Assembly: GCF_000341265.1 (NCBI RefSeq)
Contig: NZ_ANAE01000181.1
Span: forward strand, 1-33,409
Origin: Nocardiopsis prasina DSM 43845
Lineage (GTDB): Bacteria > Actinomycetota > Actinomycetes > Streptosporangiales > Streptosporangiaceae
DNA length: 33,409 nt
Direction of reading: 5' to 3'
The notes beneath the pieces are model-generated. The model saw only the letters and a list, made by a program, of their open reading frames with translations, had not been told where the DNA came from and ran no database searches. The first letter of the stretch is position 1, and every line of letters begins with the position of its first letter. Made by a program: the position numbers and the translations under genes. Below, in pieces: positions 7,531 through 15,125 of this stretch.

Positions 7531-8121
7531 ATGCCCTTTCGTAAACCCCGCGACAAGGGTGTGCGTCGAACTGATGTGACGACAGAAACCTTGGTGGCCA
7601 ACGCCACCACGGCGCCACTCTCGGTCGAGTGGGACGCCGACCACGCAGTGACGGAGCTCTACCGGGAGCACTACCGTCCGCTCGTTCGGCTCGCCGCCCT
7701 GCTCGTGAGGGACCACGCGACCGCCGAGGAGGTCGTCCAGGACGCCTTCGTCGCCATGCACGGCGCCTGGCGCCGCCTCAGGGACCCGAACAAGGCCCTC
7801 TCCTACCTCCGCCAGGCGGTGGTGAACAAGGCCCGGTCGGTGCTTCGCCACAGGGCAGTCGTCGAGAAGCACGCCCCCAAGGCCCTGCCCGACGCGCCCA
7901 GTGCCGAGCACGGGGCCATGAACCTGCTCGAGCGCGAGGCGGTCATCACCGCCCTGCGCAAGCTACCCACCCGTCAGCGAGAGGCCATCGTGCTCCGGTA
8001 CTACGGTGATCTGTCCGAGGCACAGATCGCGGACGCCATGGGCATCAGCAGAGGCGCGGTCAAGAGCCACACCTCGCGCGGCATCTCCTCCCTTCGCTCT
8101 GTACTGGAGCAGACGTCATGA
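7531..8121 (+). CDS. SigE-family ECF RNA polymerase sigma factor
   Basis: The 196-aa protein has sigma region 2 (about 40-108: LYREHYRPLVRLAALL, then the TAEEVVQDAFVAM -10 recognition helix) and region 4 (about 130-192: LRKLPTRQREAIVLRYYGDL and a SEAQIADAMGISRGAVKSH helix-turn-helix). These features match the SigE/SigM-like ECF group of actinobacteria. The ATG at 7531 lacks ideally spaced Shine-Dalgarno; in-frame GTGs at 7561 and 7576 are alternatives. The stop overlaps the next ATG (ATGA), so the downstream membrane protein is probably its partner. The gene is transcribed against the surrounding housekeeping block, whose usual order it interrupts. Confidence 0.94.
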   Translation: MPFRKPRDKGVRRTDVTTETLVANATTAPLSVEWDADHAVTELYREHYRPLVRLAALLVRDHATAEEVVQDAFVAMHGAWRRLRDPNKALSYLRQAVVNKARSVLRHRAVVEKHAPKALPDAPSAEHGAMNLLEREAVITALRKLPTRQREAIVLRYYGDLSEAQIADAMGISRGAVKSHTSRGISSLRSVLEQTS

Positions 8122-8837
8122 GTAGCCCCAACGATAGGAACGAACCGGAGTTCGAGGACCAACTCCGCCAGATACTGCGCGCCGAGGCCGACGAGGTCAC
8201 ACCTTCGGCCGAAGGCCTCAACCTCATCCGTGAGCGCACCGAGCGCCAACGCGGTTCGTCGTGGTTCGGGCTGCCGTGGCTCCGTCCCGTGACGGCCGTG
8301 GCCGCTGCCGTGCTCATCGTCGCCTCGGTGATCATGTCGAGCCCACAGGTCCGCGAACAGGTCCTGGAGATCGTCCCGGCCGGGGCCGACCGCGAGGGCA
8401 CCCCGCCCGAGACCCAGTCCGACGGGGGCGACGGCGTGGCGGCTCCCGACCCGTCGACGGACTCCACCTCCGGCACCAGCAAGCTGGAGGAGGAGACCGG
8501 GGACGACCCCGAGGGCACCCCCAGCCCCGACAGCTCGCCCTCCTCCTCGGAGGACGACGGTTTCGAGGCCACGTCCCCGTGCCCGCCCGGTGAGGAGCTC
8601 GTCCCGCCCGCGACCGACGGCGCCCGTGACGAGGACAAGAGGAACAAGGACGACGACCGCGACGACAGGGGCTCCGACAAGGAGACCTGCGCCCCGACCG
8701 ACGAGCCGAAGGAAGAGCCCACCGACGAGCCCACCAGCCCCGGGGGCGGCAGCGACCCGGACCCCGGTGACGGCGCCGAGGACCCCGGCAGCGGTTCCGG
8801 TGGCGGCGGTGAGGAGGACGGGGCCAGCGCGAGCTGA
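8118..8837 (+). CDS. Single-pass membrane protein with acidic low-complexity outer tail, putative anti-sigma factor
   Basis: The 239-aa product has a short charged cytoplasmic N-terminus (1-54), one membrane helix (about 56-74) and a long outer tail (75-239) made of Asp, Glu, Pro, Ser, Thr and Gly with a Lys/Arg/Asp cluster near 174-190. Two cysteines (in SPCPPGEE and KETCAPTD) lie in the tail. Overlap with the sigma gene (ATGA) and N-in topology suggest an anti-sigma role: the cytoplasmic part would hold the sigma factor. No zinc anti-sigma motif (HxxxCxxC) is present, so this is inference from context. The tail looks intrinsically disordered and could span or sense the cell wall. Confidence 0.75.
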   Translation: MSSPNDRNEPEFEDQLRQILRAEADEVTPSAEGLNLIRERTERQRGSSWFGLPWLRPVTAVAAAVLIVASVIMSSPQVREQVLEIVPAGADREGTPPETQSDGGDGVAAPDPSTDSTSGTSKLEEETGDDPEGTPSPDSSPSSSEDDGFEATSPCPPGEELVPPATDGARDEDKRNKDDDRDDRGSDKETCAPTDEPKEEPTDEPTSPGGGSDPDPGDGAEDPGSGSGGGGEEDGASAS

Positions 8838-8864
8838 CCCCCGACGGCGTCGCCGAACAGACAT

Positions 8865-8902
8865 GACGAAGGGCCCGTGGAGGATTCCACGGGCCCTTCG
8901 TC
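8865..8902. terminator. Strong 17-bp hairpin terminator between the sigma operon and rsmE
   Basis: Arms 8865-8881 and 8886-8902 pair perfectly around a four-base loop. The hairpin is 28 bases after the end of the rightward sigma/membrane-protein pair and 68 bases beyond the leftward rsmE stop, so it can serve both directions. Confidence 0.88.
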
Positions 8903-8970
8903 GTACCTCTGTGCGTGTGTCCGGCCACCGGGTCACGGTCGCCGGGGACGGACCCCCGGCTCGCGTCCGC

Positions 8971-9714
8971 TCACCAGCGTCCCGTACGGGCCTGGAGCAC
9001 GGACAGGGCCGCGACCCCGGCGGTGGAGGTGCGCAGGACCGAGGGGCCCAGCAGGGCCCGGACCGCTCCGGCCGCGTCGAAGGCGGCCAGTTCGGTCTCG
9101 GAGATCCCGCCCTCGGGGCCGACCACCAGGACGAGCCCCGCACCGTGGGGTTCCTCCGGCAGTGGGAGCTCCGAGAGCCGAAGCGCCCCCTCCTCGTGCA
9201 GGACCACGGCCAGCTCCGCCTCGGCGAGCAGGGCGGACACGCCCTTGCGGTCCAGCGGCTCGGTGACCTCGGGCGTCCGGGCCCGGCGGGCCTGTTTGGC
9301 CGCCTCCCTGGCGCTCGCCCGCCACTTGGCCAGGGCCTTGGCGCCCCGATCACCCTTCCACTGTGTGACACAGCGCTCGGCTGACCAGGGCACGACGGCG
9401 TCGACCCCGGCCTCGGTCATCATCTCCACCGCGAGCTCGCCCCGGTCCCGTTTGGGCAGGGCCTGCACCACGGTGATGCGGGGTCGCGGCTCGGGTTCGC
9501 TCCTGCGTTCCAGCACACGGCAGACGAGCGTGTCCTTGCCGAGGACCTCGTCGACCTCACAGCGCGCACGAAGGCCGAGACCGTCGGAAAGGTCGACGGT
9601 CTCTCCCTCGCCGATACGTCGGACCGCCACGGCGTGACGTCCCTCCGGGCCGTCCAGTCGGATCCGGTCGCCCGCCAGAGCGGCGGTCCCGACCAGGAAG
9701 ACCGGCGGGGTCAC
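8971..9714 (-). CDS. rsmE: 16S rRNA (uracil-1498-N3)-methyltransferase RsmE
   Basis: RsmE methylates U1498 in the decoding region of 16S rRNA. The 247-aa product has an N-terminal PUA-like domain (about 1-75, with RHAVAVRRIGEGETVDLSDG) and a C-terminal SPOUT methyltransferase domain containing VVGPEGGISETEL and LGPSVLRTSTA, which form the knotted S-adenosylmethionine site. The GTG at 9714 overlaps the dnaJ stop (GTGA), giving the start position and coupling it to dnaJ; the dnaJ-rsmE pair is standard in actinobacteria. Confidence 0.96.
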   Translation of the reverse strand: MTPPVFLVGTAALAGDRIRLDGPEGRHAVAVRRIGEGETVDLSDGLGLRARCEVDEVLGKDTLVCRVLERRSEPEPRPRITVVQALPKRDRGELAVEMMTEAGVDAVVPWSAERCVTQWKGDRGAKALAKWRASAREAAKQARRARTPEVTEPLDRKGVSALLAEAELAVVLHEEGALRLSELPLPEEPHGAGLVLVVGPEGGISETELAAFDAAGAVRALLGPSVLRTSTAGVAALSVLQARTGRW

Positions 9715-10853
9715 TTGGCTCCGAAGGCGTCGCGGATCTTGGAGAAGAACCCACCGTGCCCGGGGCTGAAGCGGCCCGGATTCTGGTCCTCCCCACGCAG
9801 CTCCGCGAACTTGCGCAGCAGGGCTTCCTGCTCCTCGTCCAGCTTGCCCGGGGTCTCCACGTCCACACGGATGCGCAGGTCTCCCCGGCCGCCGCCGTCG
9901 AGGTGGGTGACGCCCTTGCCTGGCAGGGTGATGACGTGGCCCGAGTTGGTCCCCGGACGCAGGTCGATGTTCTCGGTTCCGTCGAGGGTGTCGAACGCGC
10001 ACGAGGCACCCAGCGCGGCCGCCGTCATGGGGACGGTGATGGTGCAGTGCAGGTCGTCGCCGCGACGCTCGAAGGTCGGGTGCGGCTTCTGGACGATCTC
10101 CAGGATGATGTCGCCGCGCGGTCCGCCGTTGGGGCCGACCTCGCCCTCGCCCGCGAGCTGGATGCGGGTGCCGTCGTCGACACCGGCGGGGATCTTCACG
10201 GTGCGGGTGACCTTCTCCCGAACCCGGCCCTCGCCCGCGCAGTCGCCGCAGGGGTTGGTGATGACCGAGCCCTGGCCCGAGCACTGCGGGCAGGGGCGCG
10301 AGGTCATGACCTGACCGAGGAAGGAGCGCGTGACCTGGGAGACCTCGCCCTGGCCGTGGCACATGTCGCAGGTGGTCCGGTGCGAACCGGCCGCCGTGCC
10401 CTCGCCCTGGCAGGTCTCACACAGGATCGCGGTCGGGAAGGTGATCTCCCGGCTGACCCCGAAGGCGGTCTCGACGAGGTCGAGCTCGATGCGGATCTTG
10501 ATGCTGCGTCCGCGCCGGACCCGTTCCCGGGGGCCGCGGCCGCCGGGCTGTCCTCCGCCGAAGAAGGCGTTCATGATGTCGTCGAAGGCGAACCCGCCCG
10601 CGTTGCCGAAACCTCCGGCACCGCCACCGCCGCCGGGGGCGAAGGGGTCCTGACCCATGTCGAACATCCGACGCTTGTTCTCGTCGGAGAGGACCTCGTA
10701 GGCCTGGGTCACTTCCTTGAAGCGCTCCTGGGTCGCGGGGTCCGGGTTGATGTCCGGGTGGAGCTCGCGCGCGAGCCGCCGGTACGCCTTCTTGATCTCG
10801 TCCTTGGACGCGTCGCGACGCACCCCGAGAACCTGGTAATAGTCTCTGGCCAC
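9711..10853 (-). CDS. dnaJ: Chaperone DnaJ (HrcA-linked copy)
   Basis: DnaJ is the J-domain co-chaperone that stimulates DnaK ATPase. The 380-aa product has the J domain with HPD at 32-34, a Gly/Phe-rich linker (about 71-105), four CxxCxGxG zinc motifs (145-152, 162-169, 188-195, 202-209) and the C-terminal substrate-binding domains. A GTG start at 10853 is chosen because the J domain begins there (MARDYYQVLG) and it lies four bases after the hrcA stop. Being just downstream of hrcA, it should share the CIRCE-controlled promoter. Actinobacteria usually have a second dnaJ in the dnaK operon; this is the hrcA-linked type (DnaJ2). Confidence 0.97.
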   Translation of the reverse strand: MARDYYQVLGVRRDASKDEIKKAYRRLARELHPDINPDPATQERFKEVTQAYEVLSDENKRRMFDMGQDPFAPGGGGGAGGFGNAGGFAFDDIMNAFFGGGQPGGRGPRERVRRGRSIKIRIELDLVETAFGVSREITFPTAILCETCQGEGTAAGSHRTTCDMCHGQGEVSQVTRSFLGQVMTSRPCPQCSGQGSVITNPCGDCAGEGRVREKVTRTVKIPAGVDDGTRIQLAGEGEVGPNGGPRGDIILEIVQKPHPTFERRGDDLHCTITVPMTAAALGASCAFDTLDGTENIDLRPGTNSGHVITLPGKGVTHLDGGGRGDLRIRVDVETPGKLDEEQEALLRKFAELRGEDQNPGRFSPGHGGFFSKIRDAFGAK

Positions 10854-10857
10854 TGAG

Positions 10858-11871
10858 TTACTGTCCTGCCAAAATCTGTCCGACATACCGGGCCACCGCA
10901 CGGACGGCGCCCATCGTCCCTGGGTAGTCCATACGGGTCGGGCCCACCACTCCGATCTTGGCCAGCGACTGGTTTCCCACGCCGTAGTCAGCCGACACGA
11001 TGGAAGTGGATCGAAGGCCCTCGTGGAAGTTCTCCGCGCCGATGCGCACTGTGAGCATGGAGGGGTCCTTGGCCTCACCGAGCAGTCGGATGAGGACCAT
11101 GTTCTCTTCCAGTGCTTCGAGCACCTCGCGCAGGCTGGCCGCGAAGTCGACCGCGGCCAGGTTGGCGGTTCCCGCCAGAACGATCTTCTCCTCGTGTCTT
11201 TCCACGAGGCTCTCCAGCAGGATGGAGAGGACCGCGACCGCGACGGGCCGGTCCTCCGGGGCGACCTGGGCGGGCAGGTCCTCCACCGCGTCCGGCACGT
11301 CACCGAGGTGTCTGCCCGCGATGGCGCGGTTGAGCATGTTGCGCAGGTCGTCCACCACGGTCTCGCTGACCGATCCCAGCCCGTCGATGACGCGCTGTTC
11401 GACCCGGCCGGTGTTGGTGATGACGACCATCATGATGCGCTGGCCGCCGAGCGGCACCAGTTCCACGTGCTGGACCGACGAGCGGGTCAGCGACGGGTAC
11501 TGGACGATCGCGACCTGCCGGGTGAGCTGCGCGAGCAGCCGCACCGTGCGGGCGACGATCTCGTCGAGGTCCACGGCACCGCCGAGGAAGGACTCGATGG
11601 CACGCCGTTCGGCCGCCGAGAGCGGCTTGACGGAGGAGAGCCGGTCCACGAAGAGCCGGTACCCCTTGTCGGTGGGCACCCGTCCCGCACTGGTGTGGGG
11701 TTGGGTGATGTAGCCGTCCTCCTCGAGGGCGACCATGTCGTTGCGAATGGTCGCCGAGGAGACACCAAGGGGGTGACGGTCCGCCAACGCCCGGGAACCC
11801 ACGGGTTCGTTGGTGTTGACGAAGTCCTCGACGACCGCACGCAGGACCGCGAGCTTGCGCTCATCCAGCAA
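10858..11871 (-). CDS. hrcA: Heat-inducible transcription repressor HrcA
   Basis: HrcA represses class I heat-shock genes by binding CIRCE. The 337-aa product begins with a winged helix (about 1-80: [32 protein letters not shown]) followed by the GAF-like HrcA domain. The start is taken as TTG at 11871 because GGAGGT (11878-11883) lies six bases before it and the family begins at [12 protein letters not shown]. An ATG at 11889 is in frame but falls inside the operator. First gene of the hrcA-dnaJ-rsmE string; autoregulation is expected from the CIRCE element just upstream. Confidence 0.96.
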   Translation of the reverse strand: MLDERKLAVLRAVVEDFVNTNEPVGSRALADRHPLGVSSATIRNDMVALEEDGYITQPHTSAGRVPTDKGYRLFVDRLSSVKPLSAAERRAIESFLGGAVDLDEIVARTVRLLAQLTRQVAIVQYPSLTRSSVQHVELVPLGGQRIMMVVITNTGRVEQRVIDGLGSVSETVVDDLRNMLNRAIAGRHLGDVPDAVEDLPAQVAPEDRPVAVAVLSILLESLVERHEEKIVLAGTANLAAVDFAASLREVLEALEENMVLIRLLGEAKDPSMLTVRIGAENFHEGLRSTSIVSADYGVGNQSLAKIGVVGPTRMDYPGTMGAVRAVARYVGQILAGQ

Positions 11872-11882
11872 CTCGCCACCTC

Positions 11883-11909
11883 CTGGCACTCCAAGGTCCT
11901 CAGTGCTAA
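11883..11909 (-). promoter_or_regulatory. CIRCE operator of hrcA, with mismatches
   Basis: Plus-strand halves CTGGCACTC and CAGTGCTAA are separated by exactly nine bases, matching the CIRCE consensus TTAGCACTC-N9-GAGTGCTAA at 15 of 18 positions. It touches the hrcA Shine-Dalgarno and probably covers the transcription start, so bound HrcA would block its own promoter. Confidence 0.9.
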
Positions 11910-11914
11910 TTCTA
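11909..11914 (-). promoter_or_regulatory. Probable -10 box of the hrcA promoter
   Basis: TAGAAT on the leftward strand abuts the CIRCE element. Transcription would start about 7 bases downstream, inside CIRCE. No good -35 hexamer is visible at 16-18 bp spacing. Confidence 0.5.
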
Positions 11915-12049
11915 TGCCCGGCCGCAAACCCGCACGGCTACCCGCACGCAGTAACACGTGGACGGGGGTCGCTTCTTCCTTCTCGGATCCGCGACGTGCG
12001 CCACCCGCCAACGGGCGTCCGGGGTCCGTCACCAGTAGACTGCACCACC

Positions 12050-12889
12050 GTGGTTACCAAGGGAACCGGCCGTTACGGCCGCGACGTTCTGGCGGGAGAC
12101 TGGCGGCGACCGAAGAAGGGCGCGGTTCGCGAGATACCCCTCAGCCGTGACCTGGTCGTGGAGGACGCCGACGAGACCTTCTGCGGGGCCGTGGTGTCCT
12201 GGGACAAGGCCGCGGTGACCCTGGAGGACCGGGACGGGCGCCGCAGGGTGTTCGAGCTGGGCCAGGCCGCCTTCCTCGTGGACGGTGAACCGGTGACACT
12301 GGTGCGTCCGACGGAGGCCCCCAAGGGTCCTCTGCGCAGCGCCTCGGGGTCGATCGCGGTGACCGACGCGCGGGCCCGCACGGCCCGCGAGAGCCGGATC
12401 TACGTCGAGGGCGCCCACGACGCCGAGCTGGTCGAGAAGGTCTGGGGCCACGACCTCCGCGTGGAGGGGGTGGCCGTCGAGTTCCTGGAGGGGGTCGACG
12501 ACCTTCCCGCAGTGGTGGCGGAGTTCGAGCCGGGTCCGGGGCGCCGTCTGGGGGTCCTGGTGGACCACCTGGTGCCGGGGTCCAAGGAGAGCCGGATCGC
12601 CGAGCGCGCCCGTGGCGCGGACGTGCTCGTGGTCGGCCATCCCTACGTGGACGTGTGGCAGGCGGTGCGTCCGAGCGCGGTGGGGATCGGGGCCTGGCCC
12701 GAGATCCCTCGGGGGCTGCCCTGGAAGGAGGGCGTCGTGGACGCTCTCGGCTGGCGGATGGAGACGGGTGAGGCCTGGCGCCGCATCCTGGGCTCGGTCC
12801 GTGGCTACGGGGACCTCGAACCCTCCCTGCTGGGGCGGGTGGAGGAGCTCATCGACTTCGTCACGGGACCGCACACCGCGGAACACTAG
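12050..12889 (+). CDS. DUF3097 protein, function unknown
   Basis: The 279-aa product matches the actinobacterial DUF3097 family along its length, including the motifs TFCGAVVSW, RIYVEGAHDAELVEKVWG, VEFLEGVDDLP, LVDHLVPGSKESRIA and GHPYVDVWQAVRP. The YVEGAHDAE and later LVDHLVPG parts resemble the Glu and Asp motifs of a Toprim fold, so a nucleic-acid or nucleotide role is possible, but this is inference. The GTG at 12050 lies only eight bases after a TAGACT (12036-12041) that fits a -10 box, so the mRNA may be leaderless. It diverges from hrcA; genes of this family are commonly found near hemW and hrcA in actinobacteria. Confidence 0.9.
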   Translation: MVTKGTGRYGRDVLAGDWRRPKKGAVREIPLSRDLVVEDADETFCGAVVSWDKAAVTLEDRDGRRRVFELGQAAFLVDGEPVTLVRPTEAPKGPLRSASGSIAVTDARARTARESRIYVEGAHDAELVEKVWGHDLRVEGVAVEFLEGVDDLPAVVAEFEPGPGRRLGVLVDHLVPGSKESRIAERARGADVLVVGHPYVDVWQAVRPSAVGIGAWPEIPRGLPWKEGVVDALGWRMETGEAWRRILGSVRGYGDLEPSLLGRVEELIDFVTGPHTAEH

Positions 12890-13043
12890 GATTGTCACGA
12901 TCACGTGGTCTGATGGATCCCCCGGGAGACCGCTCCCCCGTTTCCGTCGGGCGACACGGCCTCCGGCCCTCCGCGGTCGTCGGTACGGCCCGAGTCCTTC
13001 GGGCAGACAGCAAGCGCCCCCAACAGCGGAGTCAAGGAAGAGC

Positions 13044-14423
13044 ATGAGCGAGACCCCGTCCAGTCATCCGTCACCGGACGACCCGCAGGGACAGCGGCAA
13101 CCGCCGCAGGAGCCCGCACAGCAGAGCGGCGCGCAGCCCGGTTGGGGCCAGCCCGACGCGCAGGCCCACGGTCAGCAGCAGAGCGGGGCTCAGCCCGCCT
13201 GGGGGCAGCCCGCCGGAGGTCAGCCGCAGGGGCCTGAGCAGCCCGGCCACCCCCCGCAGGCGCAGGCCTACGGCCAGCCCCAACCGTCTCAGGCGCAGCC
13301 GAGCGGTGCGCAGCCTGGATGGGGTCACGGCACGGGCGGTCAGCCGCAGGCGCCCCAGCAGACCAGCGGCGCACAGCCCGGCTGGGGAGTACCCGGCGGC
13401 GACCCGCAACAGGCCCAGCCCGGATGGGGCCAGCCCGGGGCACAGGCCCCGCAGCCCCAGGCCTACAGCCAGCCCCAGCCAGCACAGCCACCCCAGGCAC
13501 AGCCCGGCTGGGGACCCGACACCGGCGGCCAGCCCCAGGCACCCCAGCAGACCAGCGGCGCACAGCCCGCATGGGGACAGCCGCAGGAACAGGCGCAGGC
13601 GTACGGCCCACCGCAGACCGGTGCTCAGCCCGGTGGCAACCAGCCTGGGGCGCAGGCCCCGCAGCCCCAGAGCTACGGCCAGCCCCAACAGGCCCAGCCC
13701 GGTTGGGAGCAGTCGACGGCCAGCGAGCCGCAGCAGCCGCACTGGGGCCAGCCCGCGGGACAGGCGTACGGCCAGCCGCAGCAGAGCGGCGCGCAGCCGA
13801 CCTGGGTCCAGCCTGCCGGTGGCCAGCCGCAGCCGCAGCAGCCGGCCTGGGGCCAGCCGGAGGCGCAGGCCCAGCAGAGCGGCGCACAGCCCGCCTGGGG
13901 TCAGCCAGCCGCTGACCAGGCTCAGGCCGGCTACGCCCCCCAGGGGTACGGCCAGCCGCAGTTCCAGCAGGCCCAGCCCGGGCAGGCGCAGCCCCAGGCC
14001 GGTTACGGGGAGCAGTTCCAGCAGCCCCAGCAGGTCTACGGTCAGCAGCCGGTCCAGCAGCCCGCCGGTGGCGGCAACGACGTACTCGTCGCCATGCTCG
14101 CGCACCTGTCCGGATTCGTGATCGCCTTCCTCGGCTGGATCCCGCCGCTGGCCATCTACTTCGCCAAGCGCAACCAGTCACCGTTCATCCGGCACCACGC
14201 GTCCGAAGCGGCGAACTTCCAGATCACTATGCTGATCCCGTACATCTTCGCTGGCGTGGCATTCTTCGGCTTGGGTATCTTTTTCCCCAGCCTGTCCTGG
14301 ATCGGCTACCTTCTCATCGCCCTCGTGTGGATCATCTCCATCGTCTTCGGCGTTCTGGGAGCCTCCGGAGCCAACAGGGGAGCCTGGTCCCGTTACCCCG
14401 TGAGCATCCGGCTCCTGAAGTAG
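13044..14423 (+). CDS. DUF4870 membrane protein with long Gln/Pro/Gly/Trp repeat tail
   Basis: The 459-aa protein has about 345 residues of low-complexity N-terminal sequence built from degenerate repeats of the kind QQSGAQPAWGQPAGGQPQ, rich in Gln, Pro, Ala, Gly with regularly spaced Trp and Tyr. A DUF4870 domain follows (about 345-459), with three hydrophobic helices (about 356-373, 394-412 and 415-440) and the conserved FIRHHASEAANFQ motif. Function is unknown; the tail is predicted cytoplasmic or surface-exposed depending on topology and is probably disordered. GGAAG precedes the ATG at 13044. It is followed 30 bases later by a second DUF4870 gene with a different tail, suggesting an old duplication. 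Confidence 0.9.
   Translation: MSETPSSHPSPDDPQGQRQPPQEPAQQSGAQPGWGQPDAQAHGQQQSGAQPAWGQPAGGQPQGPEQPGHPPQAQAYGQPQPSQAQPSGAQPGWGHGTGGQPQAPQQTSGAQPGWGVPGGDPQQAQPGWGQPGAQAPQPQAYSQPQPAQPPQAQPGWGPDTGGQPQAPQQTSGAQPAWGQPQEQAQAYGPPQTGAQPGGNQPGAQAPQPQSYGQPQQAQPGWEQSTASEPQQPHWGQPAGQAYGQPQQSGAQPTWVQPAGGQPQPQQPAWGQPEAQAQQSGAQPAWGQPAADQAQAGYAPQGYGQPQFQQAQPGQAQPQAGYGEQFQQPQQVYGQQPVQQPAGGGNDVLVAMLAHLSGFVIAFLGWIPPLAIYFAKRNQSPFIRHHASEAANFQITMLIPYIFAGVAFFGLGIFFPSLSWIGYLLIALVWIISIVFGVLGASGANRGAWSRYPVSIRLLK
13128..14060 (+). repeat. Degenerate in-frame repeats encoding the Gln/Pro/Trp tail
   Basis: About 18 copies of a unit encoding roughly SGAQPxWGQP with variable QPQxPQ linkers fill this stretch. Some longer blocks are nearly identical: 13335-13387 and 13524-13576 match at most positions over 53 bases. 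Such repeats could expand or contract by slippage or recombination, so copy number may vary between strains and be mis-assembled. Confidence 0.85.
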
Positions 14424-14453
14424 TCACCCGCGCCCACACACCAAGGAACCACC

Positions 14454-15062
14454 ATGTCCTATCCGAACAACCCGAACCCCCACGACCCCTACGGTCAGGG
14501 TGAGTCCGGGGGCTACCCGCCCCCTCCCGGCTACCCGCAGCAGGGTGGTGTCCCCGGTGGTCCTCCCGTTCCGTACAACGGTCCGCAGAGCGGCGGTTAC
14601 CCGCCGCCCCAGGGCGGCTACCAGCAGCCCGGCGGCTACCCCCAGGGCGGCTACCAGCAGCCCGGTGGTTACCCGCCTCCCCACGGCGGTCAGTACGGCG
14701 GCTACCAGCAGCCCGGTGCCCAGGGCTACGGTGCCTACGTGCCGACCCCGGAGGAGCGCAGCTCGGCGAAGCTCGCCCACATCGGCGGCGGCTTCCTCGG
14801 CTGGCTGCTGCCGCTCATCGTGTACATCACGAAGAAGGACGAGTCGCCGTACGTCCGCGACCAGGCCGCCCGGGCGCTCAGCTTCCAGCTGGTGATGCTG
14901 ATCGGCTACACGATCTCGTGGATCCTCACGATCATCCTGCTCGGCTTCCTCGGGCTGATCGGCCTGGTGATCTTCTCGATCGTCTCCGGTTTCCGCGCGG
15001 CGTCGGCGGTGGACCGGGGCGAGTGGGCGCGCTACCCGATGGACGTCACCTGGGTGAAGTAA
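14454..15062 (+). CDS. DUF4870 membrane protein with Gly/Tyr/Pro-rich tail
   Basis: The 202-aa protein has a Gly-Gly-Tyr-Pro-Gln-rich tail (about 1-100, repeats such as [10 protein letters not shown]) and a C-terminal DUF4870 domain (about 105-202) with the conserved [16 protein letters not shown] motif and two to three membrane helices ending in YPMDVTWVK. It is paralogous in its C-terminal half to the preceding gene but has a distinct tail composition. An AAGGA Shine-Dalgarno precedes the ATG. The two genes are 30 bases apart and end at a shared hairpin terminator, so they probably form one transcript. Function unknown. Confidence 0.9.
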   Translation: MSYPNNPNPHDPYGQGESGGYPPPPGYPQQGGVPGGPPVPYNGPQSGGYPPPQGGYQQPGGYPQGGYQQPGGYPPPHGGQYGGYQQPGAQGYGAYVPTPEERSSAKLAHIGGGFLGWLLPLIVYITKKDESPYVRDQAARALSFQLVMLIGYTISWILTIILLGFLGLIGLVIFSIVSGFRAASAVDRGEWARYPMDVTWVK

Positions 15063-15079
15063 CCCGACGTTCCACGCGT

Positions 15080-15116
15080 GAAGGAGGGGCCCGGCACGAA
15101 GCCGGGCCCCTCCTTC
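15080..15116. terminator. Hairpin terminator between DUF4870 genes and hemW
   Basis: A perfect 16-bp G/C stem (15080-15095 with 15101-15116) around a five-base loop, 17 bases after the rightward DUF4870 stop and nine bases from the leftward hemW stop; it probably serves both convergent transcripts. Confidence 0.88.
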
Positions 15117-15125
15117 GTGCGTGCC

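Noticed and set aside
12029-13045. A 338-codon minus-strand frame opposite the DUF3097 gene
   Set aside because: Composition is low-complexity His/Arg/Pro and it mirrors the codon pattern of the DUF3097 gene, which matches a known family throughout.
13128-14060. Repeated DNA that might be a CRISPR array
   Set aside because: The repeats are in frame, degenerate, have no uniform spacers, and encode a continuous low-complexity tail joined to a DUF4870 domain.
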